In this document: positions 31,912 to 40,686 of the stretch, piece by piece | Position numbering within the stretch: position 1 is the first letter of the stretch | How the letters are laid out: every line of letters begins with the position of its first letter | Origin: Burkholderiales bacterium | Lineage (GTDB): Bacteria; Pseudomonadota; Gammaproteobacteria; Burkholderiales; Burkholderiaceae_C | Assembly (NCBI GenBank): GCA_021414305.1 | Contig: JAIOOS010000010.1 | Span: 62,001-126,000, forward strand | Direction: 5' to 3' | Length of the DNA stretch: 64,000 nt | Made by a program: the position numbers and the translations under genes | Notes under the pieces: model-generated | What the model saw: only the letters and a program-made list of their open reading frames with translations | Told to the model about the DNA's origin: nothing | Database searches by the model: none

Positions 31912-32867
31912 GCCGCCTCGAGCTGGGCCGGGTTGGAGCGTTCGAGAACCGCCTTGACCCGGTAGCGCGGCCGCCCGCGAACCTCCTGCTGGATCCGGCC
32001 GATGTACTCGCCCATCAGGCCGACGCCGAAGAGAACGATGCCGGTGAAGAAGAACTGCAGGGCGAACAGGGTGAAGACGCCCTGCACTTCCGCCCCGAAC
32101 AGGAAGCGCCGCGCGAGCAGAAGGAGAAAGAGCGCCGCCGAGCAGAGCGAGAGCAGGATGCCGGCGAGCGAGAACCATTGCAGCGGAACGATCGAAAAGC
32201 CGGTGACGAGATCGAAGTTGAGGCGGATCAACCGGTACAGTGAGTACTTCGATTCGCCCGCGAAACGCGGCTCGTGCTCGACCTCGATCTCGGTCGGCGT
32301 CGCGGCGAAGGTGTAGGCGAGCGCCGGAATGAAGGTGTTGACCTCGCGGCACTGGTTGATCGTGTCGATCAGCTCGCGGCTGTACGCCCGCAGCATGCAG
32401 CCCTGGTCGGCCATGCGGATCCGCGTGATCCGCTCGCGCAGGCCGTTCATCAGCCGCGACGCCGTGCGCCGGAACACCGAATCGCTGCGTTGCCGGCGGA
32501 CCGTGCCCACGTAGTCGTGGCCGGCCTCCACTTCGGCGAGCAGCCGGGGAATCTCCTCGGGCGGGTTCTGCAGGTCGGCGTCGAGGGTGATCGCCACCTG
32601 CCCCCTCACGTGCTCGAAGCCGGCAAGGATCGCCATGTGCTGGCCGAAGTTGCCGTTGAAGACCACGACCCGGGTGACGTCGGCACGCCGGCGGAACTGC
32701 GCGGCGAGCAGGGCTCCCGAGCCGTCGCTGCTGCCGTCGTTGACGAAGATCACCTCGTAGGCGCTGCCGAGCGCATCGAGCACCGGATACAGCCGCTCGA
32801 ACAGCTCGGCCAGGACCTCCACCTCGTTGAAGACGGGAATGACGATCGAGACGTGAGGCTGCTTCAT
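31908..32867 (-). CDS. arnC: Undecaprenyl-phosphate 4-deoxy-4-formamido-L-arabinose transferase ArnC
   Basis: A 319-residue inner-membrane GT2 glycosyltransferase moving Ara4FN onto undecaprenyl phosphate. GT-A motifs VSIVIPVFNE, VNDGSSDGS and DADLQNPPEEI, plus QGCMLRAYSR. Two C-terminal membrane helices lie at about 230-290. The ATG at 32867 overlaps the arnB stop (ATGA) and is preferred to the frame start at 32885. Confidence 0.92.
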   Translation of the reverse strand: MKQPHVSIVIPVFNEVEVLAELFERLYPVLDALGSAYEVIFVNDGSSDGSGALLAAQFRRRADVTRVVVFNGNFGQHMAILAGFEHVRGQVAITLDADLQNPPEEIPRLLAEVEAGHDYVGTVRRQRSDSVFRRTASRLMNGLRERITRIRMADQGCMLRAYSRELIDTINQCREVNTFIPALAYTFAATPTEIEVEHEPRFAGESKYSLYRLIRLNFDLVTGFSIVPLQWFSLAGILLSLCSAALFLLLLARRFLFGAEVQGVFTLFALQFFFTGIVLFGVGLMGEYIGRIQQEVRGRPRYRVKAVLERSNPAQLEAA

Positions 32868-34027
32868 CGGGCGTACGGACGACACGCGTCGGCGAGAGCG
32901 GTGCAGGCCCGCTCCACGTCGTCGGCACTCATCGAGGGAAAGAGGGGCAGGGTCAGCAGCGATCGACCCGCGCGCTCGGCATGGGGAAGCATGCCTTCGC
33001 GCCAGCCGAGCGACCGGTAGTGCGAGAACAGGTGCAGCGCCGGGTAGTGGACGCCGGTGCCGACGCCGGCGTCGCGCATCGACTGCATGACCGCGGCCCG
33101 CTGGCCGCCCGGCCCCTTCGCCGGAAGGATCACCTGGAACATGTGCCAGTTGCCGATCGCGCCCTGCGCCCTGGCCGCCGGCGGCAGGTCGATACCCATG
33201 TCCTGCAGCTTCAGCGCTCCGGCGATCTCGAAATACAGCGCCACCAGCTCGGCTCGCCGGCGCGTGATCTCGCCCAGGCGCGCGAGCTGCCCCAGGCCGA
33301 TGGCGGCGTTGATGTCGGTCAGGTTGGCCTTGCCGCCGGGCACGAGCACGTCCATGCCGTCGAGCCCGCTGCGGACCACGCCCTGCAGCCGCAGCCGCTC
33401 CGCCCGCACCGCCTCGTCATCGGAGCCGAGCACCAGGCACCCGCCCTCCGCGCAGGTGATGTTCTTGTTGGCCTGGAAGCTGAAGCTGACCATGTCGCCG
33501 AAGGAGCCGATCGGGCGCTCGTTCCAGCGCGAGCCGATGGCCTGGGCGGCATCCTCAATGACGCGCAGGCCATGCCGACCGGCGATCGCGTACAGACGAT
33601 CCATGTCGACCGGCAGGCCGGCGAGATAGACCGGCATGACGGCCCGTGTGCGCGGCGTGATCGCGTCCTCGACGGCTTGCAGGTCGAGGTTGCGCGTCGC
33701 CGGATCGATGTCGACGAACACCGGCGAGGCGCCGACGGCGAGGATCACGTTGGCGGTGGCCACCCAGGTGATCGGCGTGGTGATGACCTCGTCCCCCGGG
33801 CCGATGCCGGCCACGCGGAGGGCGATCTCCATCGTCGCCGTGCCGTTGGCGAAGGCGCGCACCGGCCGACCCGAGAACAGGCTCGACAGCGCGGCTTCGA
33901 ACTCGAGGACCTTGGGCCCCGACGTGATCCATCCGGAAGCGAGCACCGCACGAACGCTCTCGATCGTGGCTTCGTCGAGCACCGGCCGGGCGAACGGCAG
34001 GAACGGCCGATCCGCCACCACGCTCAT
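32864..34027 (-). CDS. arnB: UDP-4-amino-4-deoxy-L-arabinose aminotransferase ArnB
   Basis: A 387-residue PLP-dependent DegT/ArnB aminotransferase that aminates the UDP-4-keto-pentose. The Schiff-base lysine is K188 in SFQANKNITCAEGG, the same number as in characterised ArnB. NGTATMEIAL and IEDAAQAIG are also typical. The long upstream frame to 34978 is a shadow; the ATG at 34027 overlaps the arnE stop by 4 bp. Confidence 0.93.
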   Translation of the reverse strand: MSVVADRPFLPFARPVLDEATIESVRAVLASGWITSGPKVLEFEAALSSLFSGRPVRAFANGTATMEIALRVAGIGPGDEVITTPITWVATANVILAVGASPVFVDIDPATRNLDLQAVEDAITPRTRAVMPVYLAGLPVDMDRLYAIAGRHGLRVIEDAAQAIGSRWNERPIGSFGDMVSFSFQANKNITCAEGGCLVLGSDDEAVRAERLRLQGVVRSGLDGMDVLVPGGKANLTDINAAIGLGQLARLGEITRRRAELVALYFEIAGALKLQDMGIDLPPAARAQGAIGNWHMFQVILPAKGPGGQRAAVMQSMRDAGVGTGVHYPALHLFSHYRSLGWREGMLPHAERAGRSLLTLPLFPSMSADDVERACTALADACRPYAR

Positions 34028-34395
34028 CTCCGGCTCATCACGAAGACGCCTGCGAGGATGAGCGCGATTCCGGCAACGCGCGACGGGCCGAGCAGCTCTC
34101 CGAACAGGTACCAGGCGGCAACGGCGTTGACGACGTAGCCGAGCGAAAGCATCGGGTAGGCGAGCGACACGTCGGCGCGCGACAGGGCGACGATCCAGAC
34201 ACCGACGCTGAGCACGTAGCAGCCGAGGCCGGCGACGATCGGCCACTGCATGAGAACGCGGCCGGCCGTCGAAAGCAGGCTCGAGACGTCGAGCTGGAGC
34301 GGACCCAGCGGCGTGACGCCGGCCTTCAGGAAAAGCTGGGCGATCGCGTTCAGCAACACCCCGGCAGCGATGATGAGAAAGGTCGGCAGGGTCAC
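34024..34395 (-). CDS. arnE: SMR/EamA-like flippase subunit (ArnE/ArnF type)
   Basis: A 123-residue protein with four predicted membrane helices of the small multidrug resistance/EamA type. Segments: IAQLFLKAG, then LSRADVSLAYPMLSLGYVVNA and a final helix ending in MSRR. ArnE and ArnF together flip undecaprenyl-phosphate-Ara4N in enterobacteria; only one such gene occurs here, so it may form a homodimer. It is coupled to arnT and arnB by 4-bp overlaps. Confidence 0.85.
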   Translation of the reverse strand: MTLPTFLIIAAGVLLNAIAQLFLKAGVTPLGPLQLDVSSLLSTAGRVLMQWPIVAGLGCYVLSVGVWIVALSRADVSLAYPMLSLGYVVNAVAAWYLFGELLGPSRVAGIALILAGVFVMSRR

Positions 34396-36101
34396 GGCTG
34401 CGCCTGCGCGAAGTTGCTGACGACAACGCGGCGCGAGTCGGCGGCGAGCGCGAACATGACGACCTTGCGTTCGCGCAGCACGGCCAGGGTCTCGTGGGAC
34501 ATGACGGCCAGCGCCCTGGGGCCGTCACGCCAGACGGCGATGAACCCTTCGAGCGTGGGGATCCATTTCTGCGGGTCGCGCCTGACCCCGAAATCGAGCT
34601 CGTCCGGCTCTTCGACCATGATCGTCGTGTGCCGCAGGTAGAAGGGCAGCGTGTGGTCGAGCAGGCGAACCGAATAGATCGGCATGTCCTTCTCCAGCAC
34701 CCGCTGGATCGGTGCGACCAGCGCGACGCCCGACCGCTCGCGGCCGAAGGTTTCGTGGGCCACGAGTGCGGCGCCGAAGAGAAAGAACATCGACAGGGCG
34801 TAGACCGCGATGCTTCGCTCGAGGTGGCGGCGGCCCAGCAGGAACGCGGCCGCGATCCCGAAGGCTGCCAGGGCCAGCAGCCAGGCCAGCACTTCCGCGT
34901 AGGCGCGAAACTGCTCATGCAGGGGCGTGTCGCCGCCCTGCCTGGCCAGAAGCGGCAAGGCGAGGTAGGCGGCGACAACGAGAGCGGCGGCCACGAGCAC
35001 CTGCCGCCGCCATTGCGCCGCGTCCAGCCGGTCGAGCGCGACCGCGGCGAGGATCGCGAGCGCCGGGAAGACCGGAACGATGTAGCCGGGGAGCTTCGAT
35101 CCCGAGACGCTGAAGAAGACGAAGATGACCGCAGCCCAGACGCCGAGCAGGAGCGCCGGCTTGAAGCCGCTCTCGGCCCGGTCCTCCCGCACGACGCGTG
35201 CCATGCCCCACGAGAGCCCGAGCCAGGGCAGCATCCCGACCAGGAGCTGGGGGACGAAGTACCACCACGGCGCCCCGCGGTGATGCACCCCCGACAGGTA
35301 GCGGGCGAAGTGCTCGTGGATGAAGAAGAACGAGACGAACTCGGGATTGCGCTTCGAGATCAGGTAGAACCAGGGCTCGACGATGAGCAGGAAGATCAGC
35401 AGGCCGGTGCCGGCGTGGAGGCGGCGCCAGCGCTGCCAGTCGCGGCCGATCAGCGTGTAGACGAACAGCACCAGGCCCGGCAGGACGATGCCGATCAGGC
35501 CCTTGGTCAGCATCGCCACCGCCATGGCCGCCCAGGCGAACCACATCCAGTTCCGTTGCTGCATCGCGCTGGCCTGCGGATGCTGCGCGATCAGGAAGCC
35601 GGCGAGAACGCCCGCCAGGGCGGCCGAGACGCCCATGTCCAGCGAATTGAAGTGAGAAGCGATGTTCCAGGTCGGCGCGGCGAGGAGGATCAGGCCGGTG
35701 AAGACCGCGACGCGGCGCCCGAACCAGCGGTCGGCGGCAAGCATCGAGATGCCGAGGCCGAAGGCGCCGCCGAGGGCGACCCAGAGCCGGGCCTGCCACT
35801 CGCCGATGCCGAACGCCCAATACGCGATGGCCGTCATCCACATCTGGAACGGCGGCTTCTCGAAGTACTTCACGTCGTTGTAGCGGATCGTGACCCAGTC
35901 GCCGCTCGCCCACATCTCGCGCGCGATCTCGGCGTAGCGCCCTTCGTCCGAAGGCAGCAGGTGGCGCATCCCCAAGGGCAGGAACCACGCCAGGGCGATG
36001 GCGGCGACGAGGGCGACGACCGCGGCATTCAGGGCCAGAGGAGGCATCGTGAACGGTCGCCTCGCCCGGCGCCGCGAGGTCAACGCGTGGTCGTCCGGCA
36101 T
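34392..36101 (-). CDS. arnT: Lipid A 4-amino-4-deoxy-L-arabinose transferase ArnT
   Basis: A 569-residue GT83 membrane glycosyltransferase with about 12 helices and a C-terminal soluble domain. It transfers L-Ara4N from undecaprenyl phosphate to lipid A phosphates on the periplasmic side, lowering negative charge and giving polymyxin resistance. Motif LLPSDEGRYAEIAREM after the first helix is typical, as is YNDVKYFEKPPFQMW. It is first in the operon and diverges from the PmrA-like gene. Confidence 0.9.
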   Translation of the reverse strand: MPDDHALTSRRRARRPFTMPPLALNAAVVALVAAIALAWFLPLGMRHLLPSDEGRYAEIAREMWASGDWVTIRYNDVKYFEKPPFQMWMTAIAYWAFGIGEWQARLWVALGGAFGLGISMLAADRWFGRRVAVFTGLILLAAPTWNIASHFNSLDMGVSAALAGVLAGFLIAQHPQASAMQQRNWMWFAWAAMAVAMLTKGLIGIVLPGLVLFVYTLIGRDWQRWRRLHAGTGLLIFLLIVEPWFYLISKRNPEFVSFFFIHEHFARYLSGVHHRGAPWWYFVPQLLVGMLPWLGLSWGMARVVREDRAESGFKPALLLGVWAAVIFVFFSVSGSKLPGYIVPVFPALAILAAVALDRLDAAQWRRQVLVAAALVVAAYLALPLLARQGGDTPLHEQFRAYAEVLAWLLALAAFGIAAAFLLGRRHLERSIAVYALSMFFLFGAALVAHETFGRERSGVALVAPIQRVLEKDMPIYSVRLLDHTLPFYLRHTTIMVEEPDELDFGVRRDPQKWIPTLEGFIAVWRDGPRALAVMSHETLAVLRERKVVMFALAADSRRVVVSNFAQAQP

Positions 36102-36124
36102 GCGAGCGAGGATCGATTCGCGGG

Positions 36125-36141
36125 CTTAGCTCATAGTTAGG
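36125..36141 (-). promoter_or_regulatory. PmrA-box-like direct repeat near arnT
   Basis: CTTAGC-TCATA-GTTAGG: two 6-bp half-sites separated by 5 bp, an 11-bp period as in PmrA boxes (CTTAA-type half-sites). It lies 24 bp upstream of the arnT start. Two mismatches to the enterobacterial consensus per half-site make it a prediction only. Confidence 0.4.
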
Positions 36142-36191
36142 GCATCGAATACCCCGGCCCGGACGCGGACGCGCAGCCTTCCTCAGGCAGC

Positions 36192-36208
36192 GCTAAGTCT
36201 TCCGAAAG
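36192..36208. promoter_or_regulatory. Second PmrA-box-like repeat near the response regulator gene
   Basis: On the minus strand it reads CTTTCG-GAAGA-CTTAGC, again two half-sites with an 11-bp period. It lies about 25 bp upstream of the GTG start of the regulator gene, which would fit autoregulation. The match is weaker than that of the box near arnT. Confidence 0.33.
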
Positions 36209-36232
36209 ATCCTCCGCTCAAAGGCAAAGCGA

Positions 36233-36895
36233 GTGCGAATCCTGCTGGTCGAAGACGACCGAATGATCGGCGAGGCGATCGAGAGATCGCTGAAGGACGC
36301 CGCCTATGCCGTCGACTGGGTGCGCGACGGCGCCGAGGCCATCGCCGCGATCGACACCCGCTCGCACGACCTCGTGCTGCTCGACCTGGGCCTGCCGAAG
36401 CAGGATGGGCACGCCGTGCTCGCGCGTGCGCGCAGCAACCACGGCGACGTGCCGGTCGTGATCGTCTCCGCCCGCGAGGCCCTCGACGAGCGGCTGCGCG
36501 GGCTCGATGGCGGCGCCGACGACTACGTGCTGAAGCCGTTCGAGATGAGCGAACTGCTGGCCCGGATGCGGGCGGTGATCCGCCGGCGCACCGGCACGCC
36601 GCATCCGCTGATGTCGAACGGCGTCGTCTCGCTCGATCCCGCCACCCGCGAGGCCGAGGTTGACGGTGCCACGCACGCGCTGACGGCGCGCGAGTTCGCG
36701 CTCCTGCAGGCGCTGATGTTTCGCCCCGGCGCGATACTCTCGCGGCGGGAGCTCGAGGATCGCATCTACGGCTGGAACGAGGAAGTCGAGAGCAACGCGG
36801 TCGAGTTCCTCATTCATTCGCTGCGCAAGAAGCTCGGCGCGACGACGATCAGGAACGTAAGGGGTGTCGGGTGGATGGTGGCAAAACGAAGCTGA
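36233..36895 (+). CDS. pmrA: OmpR-family response regulator, PmrA/QseB-like
   Basis: A 220-residue regulator with a receiver domain (acidic VEDD 7-10, phosphoacceptor D51, Lys in DDYVLKPF) and a C-terminal winged helix (HALTAREFALLQAL to RNVRGVGWM). It uses a GTG start. Its gene overlaps the sensor gene by 25 bp and diverges from the arn operon, which makes it the likely activator of arn expression. QseB and PmrA are close relatives, so the symbol is by context. Confidence 0.83.
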   Translation: MRILLVEDDRMIGEAIERSLKDAAYAVDWVRDGAEAIAAIDTRSHDLVLLDLGLPKQDGHAVLARARSNHGDVPVVIVSAREALDERLRGLDGGADDYVLKPFEMSELLARMRAVIRRRTGTPHPLMSNGVVSLDPATREAEVDGATHALTAREFALLQALMFRPGAILSRRELEDRIYGWNEEVESNAVEFLIHSLRKKLGATTIRNVRGVGWMVAKRS

Positions 36896-38265
36896 CGGGC
36901 TCGCTCCAGTTTCGCCTGTCGGCCACGCTCTCGGCGATCATCGCGTTGCTGGCGTCGATCGCGGGCACGATCTCGTACATGACGGCCTTCGAGGAGGCGA
37001 TCGAGTGGCAAGACGCCAACCTGCGGCAAATGTCGGCGATGACCGAAGGCCGCAACGCCCAGTTCGACCTGCCGAAGACGATCGTCGACACCATCCCCGA
37101 CCCGGACCTCGAGGTCGTCATCGAGGTGATCGGGCCCTCGAACAAGTCGCCGTCGGGCAGCCTGCTCAAGCTGACGGAGCCGGTGCACAACGGCCTGCAG
37201 ACCGTCCACGTCAACCACGAGGCATGGCGGCTGTACGCCCGCCCGCTGGACAGTGGCGACAAGCTGGTCGTCGCCCAGCGCTCGGCCGAGCGCGACGAGG
37301 TCGCCCGCGACAGCGCCCTGCAGGCGACCCTGCCGCTGGCGGCCCTGCTGCCGGTGCTTGTCGTGCTGGTCAGCGTCGTCGTGCGGCGGACGCTGCGGCC
37401 GATGACGGTGCTGTCGAACGACCTCGACCAGCGCGGCGAGCACGACCTGGGCGCGCTGCAGGACGCGAACGTGCCGAACGAGCTGCGGCCGTTCACCGCC
37501 TCGATCAACAAGCAGTTCGCCAGGCTGGACGCGGCGCTCGCCGCCCAGCGCCGGTTCGTCGCCGTCGCCGCGCATGAATTGCGTTCGCCGCTGACCGCGC
37601 TCACCCTGCAGGCCGAGCAGCTCGCCCAGCGCATCAGGACACCGGAGGAGCGGGAGTTCATGGACCGGCTGCAGGCCGGCATGAAGCGCATGCGCGGCCT
37701 GCTCGACCAGCTCCTGACCCTTGCCCGGGCCGAGGCCGGCGCGGCCGAGAGCGGCGGCGCCACGAACTCCCTGGCGGGGATCCTGCGCCAGGTGATCGAG
37801 CAGCAGCTCGCCTTTGCCGAGACCAGGCAGGTCGACCTGGGCGTCGTCGGCGAGCTGGCCGACGCACAGGTCGCCGGCAAGGCGATCGACATCCACGCCA
37901 TGCTGCGCAACCTGATCGACAACGCCATCCGCTATTCGCCGATCGGCGGCCGGGTGGACATCGGCGTTCGGCGCGAAGGCGGCCGGGTCCACATCGACAT
38001 CGTCGACGACGGACCGGGCATCGCGGAGCGGGAGGTCGAGCGCGTCTTCGATCCGTTCTACCGCGTCCTCGGCACCGACTCGGAAGGCTCGGGGCTCGGC
38101 CTGGCGATCGTCCAGGTCATCGTCGAGCGCCTCGGCGGCACGGTCGCGCTCGCCAACGACGGCCAGGGCCGGGGCCTGCGCGTGCAGGTCGAGCTGCCTT
38201 GCGACGACGCCGTCCCGCGCGCCGCCGCGTCGCCGGTGCGGGCCGTGACGCGCGAGGCGGTCTGA
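36871..38265 (+). CDS. pmrB: Sensor histidine kinase, PmrB/QseC-like
   Basis: A 464-residue inner-membrane kinase. Two membrane helices (about 18-38 and 152-172) flank a periplasmic sensor region of about 110 residues. HAMP-like linker, HisKA with H235 (AAHELRSPLTAL), then ATPase boxes NLIDNAIRYSP, DDGPGIAE and GSGLGLAIV. The sensor loop has several Asp/Glu residues but no clear ExxE iron motif. A GTG start is used with AAGGGG upstream, inside the regulator gene. Confidence 0.85.
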   Translation: MDGGKTKLTGSLQFRLSATLSAIIALLASIAGTISYMTAFEEAIEWQDANLRQMSAMTEGRNAQFDLPKTIVDTIPDPDLEVVIEVIGPSNKSPSGSLLKLTEPVHNGLQTVHVNHEAWRLYARPLDSGDKLVVAQRSAERDEVARDSALQATLPLAALLPVLVVLVSVVVRRTLRPMTVLSNDLDQRGEHDLGALQDANVPNELRPFTASINKQFARLDAALAAQRRFVAVAAHELRSPLTALTLQAEQLAQRIRTPEEREFMDRLQAGMKRMRGLLDQLLTLARAEAGAAESGGATNSLAGILRQVIEQQLAFAETRQVDLGVVGELADAQVAGKAIDIHAMLRNLIDNAIRYSPIGGRVDIGVRREGGRVHIDIVDDGPGIAEREVERVFDPFYRVLGTDSEGSGLGLAIVQVIVERLGGTVALANDGQGRGLRVQVELPCDDAVPRAAASPVRAVTREAV

Positions 38266-38269
38266 CGCC

Positions 38270-38911
38270 ATGCCGGCCGACGACGACGAGCTGGCGCGCA
38301 TCACCGCGAGGACGCTCGCCGACTACGACGCGAGCGCCGAGGCGTTCTGGGAGGGCACGCGCGACCACGACGTGCGGCAGAACATCGCCACCCTGCTGCG
38401 CCACCTGCAGGGCGTGGCGCCATTCGCCCTTCTCGACCTCGGCTGCGGCCCGGGTCGCGACCTCGCCACCTTCGCCGGTCTCGGCCATGAGGCGATCGGC
38501 GTCGACGGCTCGTCGCGCTTCATGACGATGGCGCGGGCGCACAGCGGCTGCGAGGTCTGGCAGCAGAACCTGCTCGCGCTCGCGCTGCCGCCCGGCCGCT
38601 TCGACGGCATCTTCGCCAATGCGGTGCTGCAGCACGTGCCGGCGAGCGAGCTGCCCCGGGTGCTGCGCGAGCTGCATGCGGCGCTGCGCCGCGGCGGGGT
38701 GCTGTTCAGCTCGATCCCGCACGGCCAGGGCGAGGAAGGCTGGAACCGCAGCCGCTACGGCGTCTATCACGAGCCCGGGACGTGGCAGCGCCTTCTCGCC
38801 GAGGCCGGCTTCCTCGAGCTCGAGCACTACTACCGGCCCGAAGGCCTGCCGCGCGAGCAGCAGCGCTGGTTCGCGGGCGCCTGGCGGCGCATCGACGGCG
38901 CCGCGCGCTGA
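38270..38911 (+). CDS. Class I SAM-dependent methyltransferase
   Basis: A 213-residue protein with the AdoMet motif LLDLGCGPGRDLA, an acidic residue in IGVDGSS and the post-motif NAVLQHVP. It starts 4 bp after the kinase gene stop and may be co-transcribed with it. The substrate is unknown. Confidence 0.85.
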   Translation: MPADDDELARITARTLADYDASAEAFWEGTRDHDVRQNIATLLRHLQGVAPFALLDLGCGPGRDLATFAGLGHEAIGVDGSSRFMTMARAHSGCEVWQQNLLALALPPGRFDGIFANAVLQHVPASELPRVLRELHAALRRGGVLFSSIPHGQGEEGWNRSRYGVYHEPGTWQRLLAEAGFLELEHYYRPEGLPREQQRWFAGAWRRIDGAAR

Positions 38912-38914
38912 GGC

Positions 38915-40630
38915 TCAGGGCGCGCTGATGCGCGTGACGCCGCCTCGGGTCAGCACGTAGACCGCGCCGTCGAGGCCGACCAGCAGGTCGACCGGCTGGC
39001 CCGAGAGCCGGGCGAACGAATAGGCGGCGTTGCCGTTGGCGGTATCGAGCCGGCCGACGAACTGGCTGACGAAGTCGGCGAAGTAGTACTGGTCGCGGTA
39101 GCCGGCAGGGAACGGCCCCGTCGCCGGATAGAAGCCGCCGCCGGCGATCGCGAAGCCCTTGAAGAACCCGCCCGGGCCCGAGCCGAGCGGTGCGGCATCG
39201 CTGTGCTTGTACGTGAAGAGCGGGCTGGCGATGCCTGCCGCGGCCGTCTGGCCCTCGGTCATCGGCCAGCCGTAGTTCGCGCCGGCGGCGCCGACGTTGA
39301 TCTCCTCCCAGGTGTCCTGGCCGACGTCGTTGATGTGGATCCGGCCCGTGCCTGCCTGCACCGCGAAGGTGAAGGGATTGCGCAGGCCATAGGCCCAGAT
39401 CGCGCGGAACGCGCCGGCCTGCGCGACGAACGGGTTGTCGGCCGGGATCGTGCCGTCGTCGTTGTAGCGCAGCAGCTTGCCGAACGGATTCGTCAGGTCC
39501 TGCGCCTGCGCCGGATTCGCGTTCTCGCCGACGCCGACGTAGAGCTTGCCGTCGCTGCCGAAGTGCATGCCGCCGCCGTTGTGGTTCGTCGCGCCGGAGA
39601 GGCTGGGAAGGTCGACCAGCGCGACCTCGCTGCCGCCCACGGCCACGTCGCCCGCCGCGGTGAAGCGGCTGATGCGGTTGTGCGCGCCGCCGGCGCTGCG
39701 CGTCGAGTAGATGTAGAGGTAGCCGTTGGCGGCGAAGTTCGGGTTCAGGGCGATGCCGATCAGGCCACGCTCGCCCGAGGAATCGACGGTCACGCTGGCG
39801 AACGGCGTCGGCAGCAGCGCGCCGTTCTTGATCACCCGGATGGCGCCGCCCTGCTGGGCGACGAAGATGCGGCCGTCGGCCGCCTGCGCGAACGCGGTCG
39901 CGCTCGAGAGGCCCATGACCCACGCTTCGTTGCGCGTGAAGCCGCTCGGCTGCGAGACGCTGCCGCCGAACTGCACCAGCGCCGTCGACCAGGGCGAGAG
40001 GTTGCCCGCGGCGTCGCTGGCGCGCGCGCGCAGCACGTGCTGGCCGGCGGTGTAGAGGCCGGTGTCCACGCTCGCGGCGAAGGGCGGCGTGGTCACGGCG
40101 CTGCCGATCTGCACGCCGTCGAGCTGGAATTCGACGCCGGTCACGGCGACGTTGTCGGTTGCCGTCGCGCCGAGCGCGACCACGCCGGTGAGCCCGCTCG
40201 CCAGGTTGAGCGGCGCGACCAGCGTCGCCGTCGGCGGCGTGAGGTCGGCGCCGGCGGGCGGACTGACCGCGACGCCGACCGCGGCGCTGGTGGTCGCCGC
40301 GCCGTGCGAATCGGTGGCACGCGCGGTCAGGCTGTGCGCGCCGGTGCCCGCCGGCGTCCAGCTCAGCGTGTAGGGGCTGCTCGTGTCCTCGCCGAGCAGG
40401 GTCGCGCCGTCGAAGAACTCGACCTTGGCGACGCTGTCGTCGCTGTCGGCGGCGGTCGCGCTCAGCGTCACCGCGACGCCGCTGGTGGCGGTCGCCGGCG
40501 CGGCGAGCGTCACTGTCGGCGGCACGTTGGCGGACGAGCCGCCGTCGTTGCCGCCGCCGCCGCAGGCGGCGAGAAGGGCGAGGCCGAGGGCCGAAAGACG
40601 GCGCCATGCGCGGACGAAGGGGTGGGTCAT
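38915..40630 (-). CDS. Lipoprotein PQQ-type sugar dehydrogenase with Ig-like domains
   Basis: A 571-residue exported protein. A lipoprotein signal (LALLAACGGGG, lipidated Cys about 23) is followed by a short Gly/Ser linker. Two Ig-like repeats lie at about 36-125 and 133-225, with AxDxxGxxxxxVEFF/Y-type strands. A six-bladed propeller of the soluble aldose sugar dehydrogenase family follows (about 235-571), with GERGLIGIALNPNF, HNGGGMHFGSDGKLYVG and GLRNPF. The enzyme would oxidise sugars with PQQ at the cell surface or periplasm. The Ig domains may anchor it to glycans. Confidence 0.83.
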   Translation of the reverse strand: MTHPFVRAWRRLSALGLALLAACGGGGNDGGSSANVPPTVTLAAPATATSGVAVTLSATAADSDDSVAKVEFFDGATLLGEDTSSPYTLSWTPAGTGAHSLTARATDSHGAATTSAAVGVAVSPPAGADLTPPTATLVAPLNLASGLTGVVALGATATDNVAVTGVEFQLDGVQIGSAVTTPPFAASVDTGLYTAGQHVLRARASDAAGNLSPWSTALVQFGGSVSQPSGFTRNEAWVMGLSSATAFAQAADGRIFVAQQGGAIRVIKNGALLPTPFASVTVDSSGERGLIGIALNPNFAANGYLYIYSTRSAGGAHNRISRFTAAGDVAVGGSEVALVDLPSLSGATNHNGGGMHFGSDGKLYVGVGENANPAQAQDLTNPFGKLLRYNDDGTIPADNPFVAQAGAFRAIWAYGLRNPFTFAVQAGTGRIHINDVGQDTWEEINVGAAGANYGWPMTEGQTAAAGIASPLFTYKHSDAAPLGSGPGGFFKGFAIAGGGFYPATGPFPAGYRDQYYFADFVSQFVGRLDTANGNAAYSFARLSGQPVDLLVGLDGAVYVLTRGGVTRISAP

Positions 40631-40686
40631 GCGGTGATCTTGCGCCCGCCCGCACGCCTCCCTGTGACAAGAGGTAGCCTTCGCCG

